A DNA stretch of 46,293 nt from Chloroflexota bacterium (lineage in GTDB: Bacteria > Chloroflexota > Dehalococcoidia > JACPPY01), in NCBI GenBank assembly GCA_016190755.1, contig JACPPY010000065.1, positions 1 through 46,293 of the forward strand, read 5' to 3'. The translations under genes and the position numbers were made by a program. Within the stretch, counting starts at the first letter, position 1. Every line of letters begins with the position of its first letter. Shown in pieces: positions 8,647 to 17,195 of the stretch. Below the pieces are notes generated by a model. That model was not told the origin of the DNA. It did no database searches and saw only the letters and a list, made by a program, of their open reading frames with translations.

Positions 8647-9966
8647 TCAGGCGATCCTCATAAGTCGTGGTAGCCAGAGGGCTACCTGGGGGAAGACCAT
8701 GATTATGACTATTGCCAGGAATCCCAATCCCAGGAAGGGCATGCTGAAACGGAAAACATCGCCCAGCTTTACATCCGGCGGGCTAAGGCCCTTCATGACG
8801 TAACAGTCCATCCCAAAAGGCGGGGATACGAGAGCTAGCTGCACGTTAATGAGCATGATGACCCCGAACCAGACCGGGTCGAAACCCAATGGGATGATGA
8901 TGGGTATGAAGATGGGCATGGTAATCATTATGATGCTATTCGGACCCATAAACATGCCCATGAAAGCTACCACAACCTGTGTAGCGAGGACGATGACTAT
9001 AGGGGCAACCGGCAGACCCGCGGCGATATTGACCACTCCTTTGATAGCACCACTGTAGCTTAGGAGACGGCTGAAGCTTACCGCCGCAGCGATTATCATG
9101 AAGATCATTACGGTTGTCTCGATTGCACTTATCCCTGATTTTTTAATCATTTCCCAGGTCAGTTTTCTTTCGATGGCGGCCAGCAGGTAGCAAGCAACCA
9201 CGCCCAGCGCCGCTGCCTCGGTGGGAGTGGCCACGCCGATTATCATGACTCCGATGACGGCGAAGACAATGATGCCGACAGGGAGTATGTGGCGGGCTAC
9301 CCCGTACAGCTTCTCGGACAGAGAGACTGAGGCGATCCTGTAATTCGGGGCTAGCTGTGGTTGCAGTGCGCAGCGGATAATGATGTAGGCCGCGAACAGG
9401 CTAGCCATGAGCAGGCCGGGCATGATGATAGCGATCAGGAGCTTGCCCACTGATATCTGACCTACTGCGCCGAGGAAGACCGCGAGGGCGCTGGGCGGAA
9501 TCATCGTAGCGAGCTGGCCGCTGCCAACAATCGGGCCAATACTCATTTCGCGTGAGTAACCCCGCTTCTCCATCTCCGGGACGAGGGCCCTTCCCAAGAT
9601 TGCGATACTGCCGGTGCTCACACCGGTGACGCTGGCGAGGACTGTTCCCGCGGCAACTGCTGTCAAGCTCAGCCTCCCCGGCACCCGGCCCAGCAATTTG
9701 TCGAGCGCGTCCACCATCAGGATACCTACGCCCGACTCGAAGATGATGGTGCCCATAAGTATGAAAAGCGGCAGGGGCAAGAAGACAAAAGAGGCTACAG
9801 AGCTGTAGATGCTGGTAACCAGTGTCTCGAAGCCTACCTGGCCTCCCCAGAAGAGATAGGCGCCAATCATGCAAGTGATCAAGAAAGCGAAGGTGATAGG
9901 TATACCGGTCGCCATCAGGAAAATCAGGCCACCGAGGATGAGGAGCAGCGCATACTGCCATTCCAC
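8647..9966 (-). CDS. dctM: TRAP transporter large permease (DctM family)
   Basis: This 439-residue, very hydrophobic protein of about 12 membrane segments is the sodium-driven translocating subunit of a TRAP uptake system. Typical family features are the N-terminal LILGGLIFLMATGIPITFAF and repeated Gly/Pro-rich helices such as IPPSALAVFLGAVGQISVGK. The start is GTG, 2 bases after the dctQ stop, so the two are coupled. Its place directly before the Mo hydroxylase genes suggests that it imports that enzyme's substrate (inference). Confidence 0.93.
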   Translation of the reverse strand: MEWQYALLLILGGLIFLMATGIPITFAFLITCMIGAYLFWGGQVGFETLVTSIYSSVASFVFLPLPLFILMGTIIFESGVGILMVDALDKLLGRVPGRLSLTAVAAGTVLASVTGVSTGSIAILGRALVPEMEKRGYSREMSIGPIVGSGQLATMIPPSALAVFLGAVGQISVGKLLIAIIMPGLLMASLFAAYIIIRCALQPQLAPNYRIASVSLSEKLYGVARHILPVGIIVFAVIGVMIIGVATPTEAAALGVVACYLLAAIERKLTWEMIKKSGISAIETTVMIFMIIAAAVSFSRLLSYSGAIKGVVNIAAGLPVAPIVIVLATQVVVAFMGMFMGPNSIIMITMPIFIPIIIPLGFDPVWFGVIMLINVQLALVSPPFGMDCYVMKGLSPPDVKLGDVFRFSMPFLGLGFLAIVIIMVFPQVALWLPRLMRIA

Positions 9967-9968
9967 GG

Positions 9969-10538
9969 CTATTGACCCCTATCCAGAGTTGCCGCGGCTG
10001 CCGCAACTGCCGCTTTTAGGCGCTTAGCTCTCCAGGCTTCGCTGCATTTGAAGGTCTTGCCGACTGCCTCTCCTGACATCAAAAGAAATCCCAGGGGCAT
10101 GATAAGCTCGATAGGCCACTTCGGAGGCTGCAAGACAGTCATGAAATGAGAATGCTGGACGAAGTCCTGCCAGGTGACGCGGGCTGAATACCACGTCAAG
10201 AGCACCAGAACGGCGGTACAGGCGCCAGAGGTCAAGACCTCGATGGCCATGCGGTGCCGCGCGGGCAGACGCGTGACAAGCAGGTCGACATTAACGTGTC
10301 CACCCTTCCTAAGCACCGCGGCCGTGCCCAGGAAGGTCATCCATAGCAGGCTAAACTCCGATATCTCGAACAGACCCCCGAAGGTCTTGTTGAAGAAGTA
10401 ACGTATCAAGACATCGACGGTTATGGCGAACGAAATAGCGATAAGGAGACCCGCGGCCAGCCATAGAAAAACATCTGTGGTCTTATGCCAGATAGCCGCG
10501 AATCTGCCTGCCGCCTGCAAGGCCTGCCTCCTTACCAC
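9969..10538 (-). CDS. dctQ: TRAP transporter small permease (DctQ family)
   Basis: This small membrane subunit of up to 189 residues has four predicted helices. The family signature region around FFNKTFGGLFEISEFSLLWM is visible. The GTG at 10538 gives the longest frame, but a textbook AAGGAGG sits six bases before an in-frame TTG at 10520 (residue 7), so the true start may give 183 residues. It lies between dctP and dctM with very short spacers. Confidence 0.9.
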   Translation of the reverse strand: MVRRQALQAAGRFAAIWHKTTDVFLWLAAGLLIAISFAITVDVLIRYFFNKTFGGLFEISEFSLLWMTFLGTAAVLRKGGHVNVDLLVTRLPARHRMAIEVLTSGACTAVLVLLTWYSARVTWQDFVQHSHFMTVLQPPKWPIELIMPLGFLLMSGEAVGKTFKCSEAWRAKRLKAAVAAAAATLDRGQ

Positions 10539-10549
10539 GATTCAAACTT

Positions 10550-11662
10550 CTACTTTGCGGTCATCAATTCCTTCATCTTCGTGGCGACCTCAGGCGCTCG
10601 CTTGATTTCGGCCGCCCATGTGGCCTCCCTGAAGGTGTCATACCACTTCTTCTCGTCCGCAGCAGAGTACTTAATGATCTGCATGCCTGAGGCTTTCATC
10701 TTTACCTGGGCATCCTCAACAGCCTTCTTGAAGATCGCGGGGTATTCTTTCTCAACCTCCATAGCTGATTGGACAATTATATCCTGCAGCTCCTTGCTGA
10801 GTTTGTTCCAGGTGCTCAGGTTAATCAGCGTGGAACTGGGCGAGGTCATGAATGGATGGTCGATAGAGGTCTTGGTCACCTTGTCCAGACCGAACGACGG
10901 AAGGTTCTCCGTCGATAGTGTATACCCATCGACTACCTTACGTTCGATGGCAGTAAAGTACTCGGTTAAGGCGACCGTCTGGGCCGTTGCTCCGAGGGCC
11001 TGGTAAAACGGGAACAGGGCGGGAGATGGCGCCGCGAGCTTAAGTCCGGAAACGTCCTCCGGCTTGGTGACCGCCTTATTGACATGCATGGTGGAGGAGG
11101 TCATCGGGACGACAGGCTTGGCGTGACCGATAAAGTAAAGGTTTTTCCCGGCCAGCAGCCCCTGGATGTAGCTCAACGCAGTGGCGCGGAACTTTTCGTA
11201 GCTGATTTCCTGGTAGTTTATCGTCGCCAGGCCCGGGATCATGCCGCCCAGCATACTGTTTAGAACATCGCCCATATCTATGGAGCCCTTGGAGATGGCG
11301 GTAGCGGCTTCGGTAGCGGGGAAGGACTCCGGGCCGCCGGCGAACACTATTGTCAGCGCGCCCTTGCTCTTCTCGTTCACCTTGCTGATAAGCATGCGAT
11401 ACGCTATGTTGCTCGGCGGCGTATCCGCGAAGTAGGCGATGTATTTGAGGGTGACCTTCTGGGCTGCCGTCGACGATGGCGGCGCCGAAGTAGATGGCTT
11501 AGCCGCGGGGCTCGACGTAGTAGTACTTGGCTTGGCAGCGACGCTCGATGCAGTGGTAGGCGGAGGCGGAGTGGAACTGGATTTCTTTGAGGAACATGCG
11601 CTTGCCAGGACTGAAAGCACCATTACGAGAACCAGGATAACGGCGAGTTTCCTTGTTGTCAT
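10550..11662 (-). CDS. dctP: TRAP transporter substrate-binding lipoprotein (DctP family)
   Basis: This 370-residue periplasmic-type binding protein begins with a lipoprotein signal peptide whose lipobox ends at C23 (LASAC). A 44-residue Ser/Thr/Pro/Ala tether precedes the DctP fold. The ATG at 11662 has GGAGGG upstream; the longer frame to a TTG at 11701 would place 13 residues before the signal and is rejected. Where most DctP proteins have Lys-x-Arg for binding a ligand carboxylate, this one reads GLKLAAPSPA (about residue 206), without the Arg. The ligand may therefore not be a simple carboxylate, or binding uses another residue. It is the first gene of the dctPQM-Mo hydroxylase operon. 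Confidence 0.9.
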   Translation of the reverse strand: MTTRKLAVILVLVMVLSVLASACSSKKSSSTPPPPTTASSVAAKPSTTTSSPAAKPSTSAPPSSTAAQKVTLKYIAYFADTPPSNIAYRMLISKVNEKSKGALTIVFAGGPESFPATEAATAISKGSIDMGDVLNSMLGGMIPGLATINYQEISYEKFRATALSYIQGLLAGKNLYFIGHAKPVVPMTSSTMHVNKAVTKPEDVSGLKLAAPSPALFPFYQALGATAQTVALTEYFTAIERKVVDGYTLSTENLPSFGLDKVTKTSIDHPFMTSPSSTLINLSTWNKLSKELQDIIVQSAMEVEKEYPAIFKKAVEDAQVKMKASGMQIIKYSAADEKKWYDTFREATWAAEIKRAPEVATKMKELMTAK

Positions 11663-11734
11663 TGCGTGCCCTCCATAAAGTTCTTTGGGACAAGTAATCA
11701 AGGGGGACGGTATCTGGGAATATGGCGCTGGCAG

Positions 11735-11764
11735 ATGTTAATCCTTTTCATGAGAATCTGTCAA
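11735..11764 (-). promoter_or_regulatory. Predicted promoter for the dctPQM-Mo hydroxylase operon
   Basis: On the minus strand TTGACA (11759-11764) and TAACAT (11735-11740) are 18 bases apart. The transcript would have a leader of about 65 bases before the dctP ATG. The -35 is perfect and the -10 matches four of six bases. Confidence 0.45.
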
Positions 11765-11820
11765 GAGGCTGCTATCGAACTAAAACGGTAGATAGTGAAC
11801 TAAGGGTAATATGTTTTGGC

Positions 11821-11849
11821 TTGACAAGTGCTGGGTGTTATGGTACAAA
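11821..11849 (+). promoter_or_regulatory. Predicted promoter for cluster 3
   Basis: TTGACA (11821-11826) and TACAAA (11844-11849) are separated by 17 bases. It faces the 2Fe-2S gene at 12006 and lies back to back with the dctP promoter. Confidence 0.45.
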
Positions 11850-12005
11850 CTGCAAACACCGTTCATTCAGGCTAGTAAATGGGGCAACGAGTGGCTCAAA
11901 CTCCTGATCAGGCGCGAAACAACTGGTGTCTCCCAAGATTTACACCATCCAACAGTTCAGGTGGTTATCCCCAATCTTTTCGTTTGAATCGGCAAGGAGA
12001 CTTCT

Positions 12006-12500
12006 ATGTCCGGCAAGGTGACCAGACTGGTTCTTACCGTTGACGGCCAGAAATACGAGGTAGTGGCTCGACCGGATGCGACCCTGGCGGCTGTGCTCCG
12101 TGAAGATATAGGGCTTACAGGGACCAAGGTCATGTGCGAGGGAGGGGAATGCGGCTCGTGCACTGTCTTGATCGACGGCAACCCGGTATTATCCTGCCTG
12201 ACCCTGGCTGTCGAGTGCCAGGGAAGATATATCGAAACTATCGAGGGGCTGGCTGACCCGATCAGCGGAGAGCTGCATCCTCTCCAGAAGGAGTTTGTGG
12301 AGCGCAGCGGCATGCAGTGCGGTATCTGCACCCCCGGAATGCTGATGACGGCCAAGGCCCTGCTGGCAGAGAACCCCGACCCCAGCGAGGACGATGTGCG
12401 CCAAGCGCTGGCCGGAAACCTGTGTCGATGCGGCAACTACAAACGCATCACCGAGTGCGTCCTGGCTGCGGCGAAAACTATGCGGGGAGGGGAACGATGA
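12006..12500 (+). CDS. Mo hydroxylase cluster 3, 2Fe-2S subunit (HcrC-like position)
   Basis: This 164-residue protein binds two [2Fe-2S] clusters through C44, C49, C52 and C64, and C105, C108, C140 and C142. The usual CRCTGY is CRCGNY here, a small departure from the paralogues in clusters 1 and 2. It is the first gene of a long plus-strand operon, and its end overlaps the Mo-subunit ATG by 4 bases. The gene order 2Fe-2S, Mo, FAD is the order I recall for hcrCAB of 4-hydroxybenzoyl-CoA reductase, and differs from clusters 1 and 2. Confidence 0.93.
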   Translation: MSGKVTRLVLTVDGQKYEVVARPDATLAAVLREDIGLTGTKVMCEGGECGSCTVLIDGNPVLSCLTLAVECQGRYIETIEGLADPISGELHPLQKEFVERSGMQCGICTPGMLMTAKALLAENPDPSEDDVRQALAGNLCRCGNYKRITECVLAAAKTMRGGER

Positions 12501-14827
12501 AGGAGCGGTTCGCGATAGTCGGAAAGCGCCTGCCCCGGAAAGACGCTTTGGCCAAGGCCAAAGGCGAAATCAAGTTCGCTTCCGATATCTTCTTGCCAGG
12601 GATGTTGTACGCCGGGTTTTTGCGCAGCCCCTATGCTCATGCCCGTATCAAGAGCATCGACACCTCGCGGGCAGATGCATTACCCGGCGTCAAGAAGATA
12701 ATCAGCTACAAGTCAACAGCACTAAAGGGAGGCCAGACCCTCGGCCAGATACGCGTCCCCCGCAAGTTCGAATGCCTGCTGAATGAGACGGTGCGCTATG
12801 CCGGGGAGGTGGTTGCGGTCGTCGCCGCTGTCGATGCCCAGACGGCGGAAGAAGCACTGGGCCTAATCGAGGTCCAATATGAGGTGCTACCCGCAGTTTT
12901 TGACAAAATGGAAGGCTGCCGTCCGGATGCCCCCAGGATATACCCCGATATGGACAGCAATCTGTACTGCTGCCCGCGCACCGTGAACGGTGTGCTGCCA
13001 CTTGAGTTTGGGGATGTAGAAGAGGGCTTCGCCCGGGCCGACCACATCATCGAGGGCATTTACGACTCCCCCATGCAGCATCCCGTGTCCCCCGAGCCGC
13101 TTTCGGTGGTCTGCGAATGGACTGGAGACAATCTTACCTGCTGGACTAGCAGCCAGCGTCCCCAGGGCACTCGCGAGGATATCGCTATTTCACTGGGCCT
13201 GCCGTTCTCCAGCGTCCGGGTCATCGCCACGAATACGGTAGGAGGCTATGGAGCCAAAAGTCCGGAGAAGATGGCGGCGCTGGTCGCTTTGTTGGCCAAA
13301 GCCACAGGGAAACCGGTCAGAGCGCTCTTCAGCCGGGCGGAGGACTTCGTAGGGACCCACCGCCGCATAGACGCCCGGGTTGAGGCGCGGGTAGGGGTTA
13401 AGGATGACGGCACCATCACAGCCCTTCATACGAAGCTGTATACTAATTTCGGCCGCGATTCCCGGCTTTCCTATTACATCCCCGCCACAGCGGCGGTGGA
13501 CACATGCTCGACACTTTACAAATACGAGACCTCCAAGTTCGAAGGCTATCACGTCATTACCAACACCGAAGATCACGGGGCCATGAACGGGTTTGGCGAC
13601 CCGGAATCCGGGTTCGGCATCGAGCGCCTGATGGATGAAGCGGCCGAGAGGATCGGGATGGACCCCGTCGACTTCCGGCTGAAGAACTGCATGCGCTATG
13701 GCGATAAGGGTATGGAGTTCTTCCCGGCCATGGTGGGGCCGGTGGAATGGGGCGTCGTCGGGCCGGACCTGGACAGCTTCCCGGAGTGCATTCGCCTGTC
13801 AGCGGAAAAAGCCGGGTGGAAGGCCAAGTGGAAAGGCTGGCGTATCCCCGTTGCGGTCAACGGGTCCAGGCGCAAAGGCATAGGCATCGCCATCGGGATG
13901 CACCATTGCATTGCCACCACCCCCGATTCGGGCAGCGTAAAAATGAACAAAGACGGCACCGTAGACGCTTTTTCCAGCGATCCCGAGATCGGGCAGGGCC
14001 TTAAAACGGCCGTAGCCCAGGTGGTTGCCGAGGAGTTGGGCGTGGCCTATGAGAGCGTCAACGTCGTCCTCTCGGACACCAGCATCACGCCATACGGCGG
14101 AGGCGTATTCGGCAGCCGCGGTACCCTCGCGGGCGTGGGTTCGGTCCACCGAGCCGCCCAGGAAGCTAAGCGTAAGCTCTTGGAGCTAGCGGCCAAGAAG
14201 CTGGGAGCCAGTCCGGAAGAGCTTGCCGCGAGGGACGGCTTGGTCTACGTAAAGGCCGATCCCAGACGAAGTATTTCTATTGCTGCCCTTTGTACAGAGG
14301 CTTACCAGATAGTCGGGAACGCCGTCCTGCCGTACCCGTGGACGGACGAGCGCAGCGGAAAGAATATCGTGCCCGTGAGCGTAGCCGTGGCTATCGCCGA
14401 GGTCGAAGTAGATACCGAGACCGGCCTGTTAGAAGTCGAACGTATCACGTCCGCCCACGACTGCGGGCGGGTACTGAATCCGACCATAGTCGAGAACCAG
14501 ATAAACCTTTCGATAACCATGGGTAACGGATACGTACGGAGTGAAGAGATCGTCATCGACAAGACCACCGGGGCTATCCTTAACCCCAATCTTCTGGACT
14601 ACAAGGTGATGACAATACTCGATATGCCCAAAAGTGAAAACGTCAGCGAAATTATGGTCGAGTTTCCCTGCCCCTGGGGGCCGTTCGGGGCGAAAGGTAT
14701 GAGCGAGACTGCCACCACCACTCAGGCCCCCGCAATAGCCAACGCCATCTACAACGCCACCGGGGTACGTATTCGGGGGGCCTTTCTGACCGCCGATCGG
14801 CTACTTGAAGCATTAGCTCGCAAGTAG
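12497..14827 (+). CDS. Mo hydroxylase cluster 3, molybdopterin-binding large subunit
   Basis: The 776-residue catalytic subunit starts at ATG 12497, overlapping the previous stop (ATGA) and preceded by GGGGAGGGG. A longer frame from 12317 reads through the 2Fe-2S gene and is not real. The N-terminus IVGKRLPRKDALAKAKGEIK is typical. The C-terminal active-site Glu is present (GAKGMSETATT). In the segment equivalent to GAFRGFG of xanthine dehydrogenases the sequence is GAMNGFGDPES, so the Arg next to the Mo centre is Asn and the Phe is Met. That may indicate a different substrate or reaction. The form I CO dehydrogenase Cys loop is absent. Confidence 0.92.
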   Translation: MKERFAIVGKRLPRKDALAKAKGEIKFASDIFLPGMLYAGFLRSPYAHARIKSIDTSRADALPGVKKIISYKSTALKGGQTLGQIRVPRKFECLLNETVRYAGEVVAVVAAVDAQTAEEALGLIEVQYEVLPAVFDKMEGCRPDAPRIYPDMDSNLYCCPRTVNGVLPLEFGDVEEGFARADHIIEGIYDSPMQHPVSPEPLSVVCEWTGDNLTCWTSSQRPQGTREDIAISLGLPFSSVRVIATNTVGGYGAKSPEKMAALVALLAKATGKPVRALFSRAEDFVGTHRRIDARVEARVGVKDDGTITALHTKLYTNFGRDSRLSYYIPATAAVDTCSTLYKYETSKFEGYHVITNTEDHGAMNGFGDPESGFGIERLMDEAAERIGMDPVDFRLKNCMRYGDKGMEFFPAMVGPVEWGVVGPDLDSFPECIRLSAEKAGWKAKWKGWRIPVAVNGSRRKGIGIAIGMHHCIATTPDSGSVKMNKDGTVDAFSSDPEIGQGLKTAVAQVVAEELGVAYESVNVVLSDTSITPYGGGVFGSRGTLAGVGSVHRAAQEAKRKLLELAAKKLGASPEELAARDGLVYVKADPRRSISIAALCTEAYQIVGNAVLPYPWTDERSGKNIVPVSVAVAIAEVEVDTETGLLEVERITSAHDCGRVLNPTIVENQINLSITMGNGYVRSEEIVIDKTTGAILNPNLLDYKVMTILDMPKSENVSEIMVEFPCPWGPFGAKGMSETATTTQAPAIANAIYNATGVRIRGAFLTADRLLEALARK

Positions 14828-14837
14828 GAGTAGTACA

Positions 14838-15812
14838 TTGGGCTGCTCGCAACACATCGATGCCACATCGGTAACAGAGGCGATATCCATCCTGCAGAGC
14901 CAGGGAGATAAAGCTGTTCTCGTTGCCGGGGGTACCGACCTGGTCGGCATGCTAAACAACCGTCTGATCTCTCCGGAAACCTTAGTAAATATCAAGACCA
15001 TACCGGGGATGGACTATATTCGCGAGTATAGCGGAGGGCTCAGGATAGGGGCATTGACCCGGATAAGGGATATCGAGACCTCGGCTATCATCAGGGAATA
15101 CTTCCCAGTGCTGGCTGAGGCCGCTGTCTCGGTAGGAAGCCCGCAAATACGGCGCATGGGAACGCTCGGCGGCAACTTCTGCCAGGAGGTCAGGTGCTGG
15201 TATTATCGCCGTTCTCCGGCTACCGGCAAGACTTTCACCTGCTACCGCAAGGGCGGCAACGTGTGCTATGCCACCTCGGGCGACAACCGCTATCATTCCG
15301 TCATTGGTGGAAAGAAGTGCTTCGCCGCGTGCCCTTCGGATATGGCCGTCGCGCTGGCCTCCCTTCACGCCCATGCGACTCTCGCTGGTGCAAGTGGCAC
15401 CCGCAGCGTCCCCGTCGAAGACTTTTTCATCCCTCTGGGAAACATTCTCAAGCCGGGGGAAATGCTCACTGAGGTTAGCATACCGGCCCTCAAGCCCGGT
15501 AGCCGTCAAAAATTCCTCAAGTTCCGCCATAGAAAGACCATCGACTTCGCACTTTGCAGCGTTGCCTCAGTCTTGGAGGTAGAGGCGGGAGTTGTCGCGG
15601 ATGCCAGCCTGGTCCTTGGCGGGGTAGCGCCGTTCCCATACCGTGCAAAGGCTGCCGAGCAGGTCCTCAAGGGGCAGCCTCTGACCGAGGACCTGGCCTC
15701 GGAGGCGGGCGCCGCCGCTCTCAGAGCGGCCAGACCCCTTAGCCTCAATGCATACAAAGTGACAATAGGCCGTGTCCTGGTCAAGAGGGCGATCCTTGGC
15801 GTGGATATGTGA
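14838..15812 (+). CDS. Mo hydroxylase cluster 3, FAD subunit with extra Fe-S insert (HcrB/PaoB-like)
   Basis: This 324-residue FAD subunit has the flavin loop AGGTDLVGMLNNR (30-42) and TLGGNFC (109-115). A Cys-rich insert of about 45 residues follows, absent from the FAD subunits of clusters 1 and 2: C115, C120 (RCWYYR), C135, C143, C161 and C165, ending in PSDMAVAL. HcrB of 4-hydroxybenzoyl-CoA reductase and PaoB (YagS) of E. coli carry an additional [4Fe-4S] cluster at this place, so one is expected here. The start is TTG with AGGAG seven bases upstream. A 4Fe-4S cluster can lower the electron potential and, in HcrB, supports reductive dehydroxylation; whether this enzyme reduces or oxidises is open. 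Confidence 0.9.
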   Translation: MGCSQHIDATSVTEAISILQSQGDKAVLVAGGTDLVGMLNNRLISPETLVNIKTIPGMDYIREYSGGLRIGALTRIRDIETSAIIREYFPVLAEAAVSVGSPQIRRMGTLGGNFCQEVRCWYYRRSPATGKTFTCYRKGGNVCYATSGDNRYHSVIGGKKCFAACPSDMAVALASLHAHATLAGASGTRSVPVEDFFIPLGNILKPGEMLTEVSIPALKPGSRQKFLKFRHRKTIDFALCSVASVLEVEAGVVADASLVLGGVAPFPYRAKAAEQVLKGQPLTEDLASEAGAAALRAARPLSLNAYKVTIGRVLVKRAILGVDM

Positions 15813-15839
15813 ACTTCCGTTCAACAACGATATGCCATC

Positions 15840-15869
15840 TTGACACAAATTGTCGTTCCGGTGTATCCT
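15840..15869 (+). promoter_or_regulatory. Predicted internal promoter before the TAXI transporter genes
   Basis: TTGACA (15840-15845) and TATCCT (15864-15869) are 18 bases apart, 27 bases after the FAD-subunit stop. It could give the binding-protein gene extra transcription. Confidence 0.45.
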
Positions 15870-15958
15870 AGCTCATCTCATAGGCGCGCTTTGATTAGGT
15901 ATTGTTGTGCCTTTTTGCATATTTCAACCGGCAATGTGTCAGAGGAGGAGAGTGTAAC

Positions 15959-17098
15959 ATGAAGCGAATCACAGGCATAGTAGTCGTTGTCCTGGTACTG
16001 GCGTTAGTGGCATTCGGTTGCTCATCGACCCAGAAAACAACTTCGAAAACTCAGGCTCCAACCAGCTCTACGTCCACGGCCCCTGCTTCCACTAAGGCAT
16101 CTTCTACGGCCAAGCCAACTTCTCAGGCGCCTACATCGTCCGCAACGTCTACGGCGCACGCCCCTGTGTCGGTCAGCCTGCTGAGCACAAGGAGCGGCAG
16201 CGGGGCCTACGCTCTGGCTTACGCTCTGGCAGATATTGTGAACAAGAACCATCCGTGGATGAAAATAACGGTCACAGATACCTTCGGCGGTCAGGATAAC
16301 CTGAAGCAGATGGTCAGTAAAAGCCCGAAAGAGCGCGAAACCACCATCTTCCTTCAGGACGACGGAGCCTACTTCGACGCCCTTGCAGGCAATCCGCCGT
16401 TCAACGCCAAGCTGCCGACCAAAGCCATAAACCATGTTTACTATCCCCAGACCGACACCTTCGCCGGGGTGGACAAGAACATCAAGACCTACAAGGACAT
16501 GATCGGTAAAAAGGTTGCCCTGGCGCAGGTCGGCCATGGGCTTGCCATCGTCGGTGAGGATATACTCAAGTCGTGGGGTATCATAGACCAGGTAAAAATT
16601 GTGCGTATGAACCTGCCGGACATGGCCCAGGCATTAATGTCGGGCTCGGTGGATTTGGCGCTGGTCCAGATCGTCACCGGCGGTGAAAATGGAGACAAGT
16701 GGGTGCTCTCCTCGGATTTTGTCCAGGTTACGAAACCGCTTTACTACATAAGCTGGACCCAGGAGTTCGCCGAGAAACAACCTGCGGTAACCGGTGGGCA
16801 TAACCGGCCTTCCATCACCATACCAGCGGGGACGCTGGCAAACCAGCCCGAACCACTGGGTGTGATGAGCGTCATGCTTAATTACGGCGCCTTCCCGGAG
16901 CTCAATCCGGAGATTGCCTATGAAATCGCGAAGATAACTACCGAAAAAGCTGCTCTTTTCGGTGATTATCATATGCTTGGCAGATCGGTCAAACACATTC
17001 CAAATGTACTGAAGACCGGCAAGCCGCTTGGAAGGGACGCCTTCAGTCCAGGCGCACTGAAATACTTCGACGAGAAGGGAATCGTTATCCCCAAATAG
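15959..17098 (+). CDS. TAXI-family TRAP transporter substrate-binding lipoprotein
   Basis: This 379-residue protein has a lipoprotein signal peptide with the lipobox ending at C21 (VAFGC), followed by a Ser/Thr/Ala/Pro tether of about 45 residues. The TAXI domain follows, with SGSGAYALAYALADIV near its start. The ATG at 15959 is preceded by AGAGGAGGAG; the 19 residues upstream in the same frame are not expected to be translated. TAXI binding proteins pair with a fused permease, which is the next gene. A strong hairpin separates the two. Confidence 0.9.
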   Translation: MKRITGIVVVVLVLALVAFGCSSTQKTTSKTQAPTSSTSTAPASTKASSTAKPTSQAPTSSATSTAHAPVSVSLLSTRSGSGAYALAYALADIVNKNHPWMKITVTDTFGGQDNLKQMVSKSPKERETTIFLQDDGAYFDALAGNPPFNAKLPTKAINHVYYPQTDTFAGVDKNIKTYKDMIGKKVALAQVGHGLAIVGEDILKSWGIIDQVKIVRMNLPDMAQALMSGSVDLALVQIVTGGENGDKWVLSSDFVQVTKPLYYISWTQEFAEKQPAVTGGHNRPSITIPAGTLANQPEPLGVMSVMLNYGAFPELNPEIAYEIAKITTEKAALFGDYHMLGRSVKHIPNVLKTGKPLGRDAFSPGALKYFDEKGIVIPK

Positions 17099-17136
17099 GC
17101 CTGAACACAAACCTCCCAACAGGGACAGTAGCAGCT

Positions 17137-17164
17137 TAGTGGCAGCGCCTTGGCGCTGCCACTA
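17137..17164 (+). promoter_or_regulatory. Perfect intergenic hairpin between binding protein and permease genes
   Basis: TAGTGGCAGCGCC (17137-17149) is followed after TT by its exact reverse complement GGCGCTGCCACTA (17152-17164). No T-run follows, so it is not a standard terminator. Such hairpins between a binding-protein gene and its permease often protect the upstream mRNA and give more binding protein than permease. That role is inferred. Confidence 0.6.
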
Positions 17165-17195
17165 ATTCAGTTAGCTCAGAAAGGCAGGTTTCATC

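Larger units (their letters stand above)
11663..12005. other. Divergent intergenic region between clusters 2 and 3
   Basis: No gene is seen. The region separates two divergent catabolic operons and holds one promoter candidate facing each way (11735-11764 on the minus strand, 11821-11849 on the plus strand). The two -35 boxes are about 57 bases apart. No regulator gene is adjacent and I find no convincing operator palindrome. Confidence 0.5.

Noticed and set aside
12317-12496. 60-residue N-terminal extension of the cluster 3 Mo subunit
   Set aside because: It reads a different frame of the 2Fe-2S gene; the family N-terminus begins at ATG 12497 with a good ribosome site.
1079-15812. Aerobic form I CO dehydrogenase (coxMSL) for any of the three clusters
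   Set aside because: None of the large subunits has the AYRCSFR active-site loop with the Cu-binding Cys; they carry GAFRGFG, SAFRSVG or GAMNGFG instead.
17137-17164. Rho-independent terminator
   Set aside because: The hairpin is not followed by a T-run and the downstream permease belongs to the same transport system.
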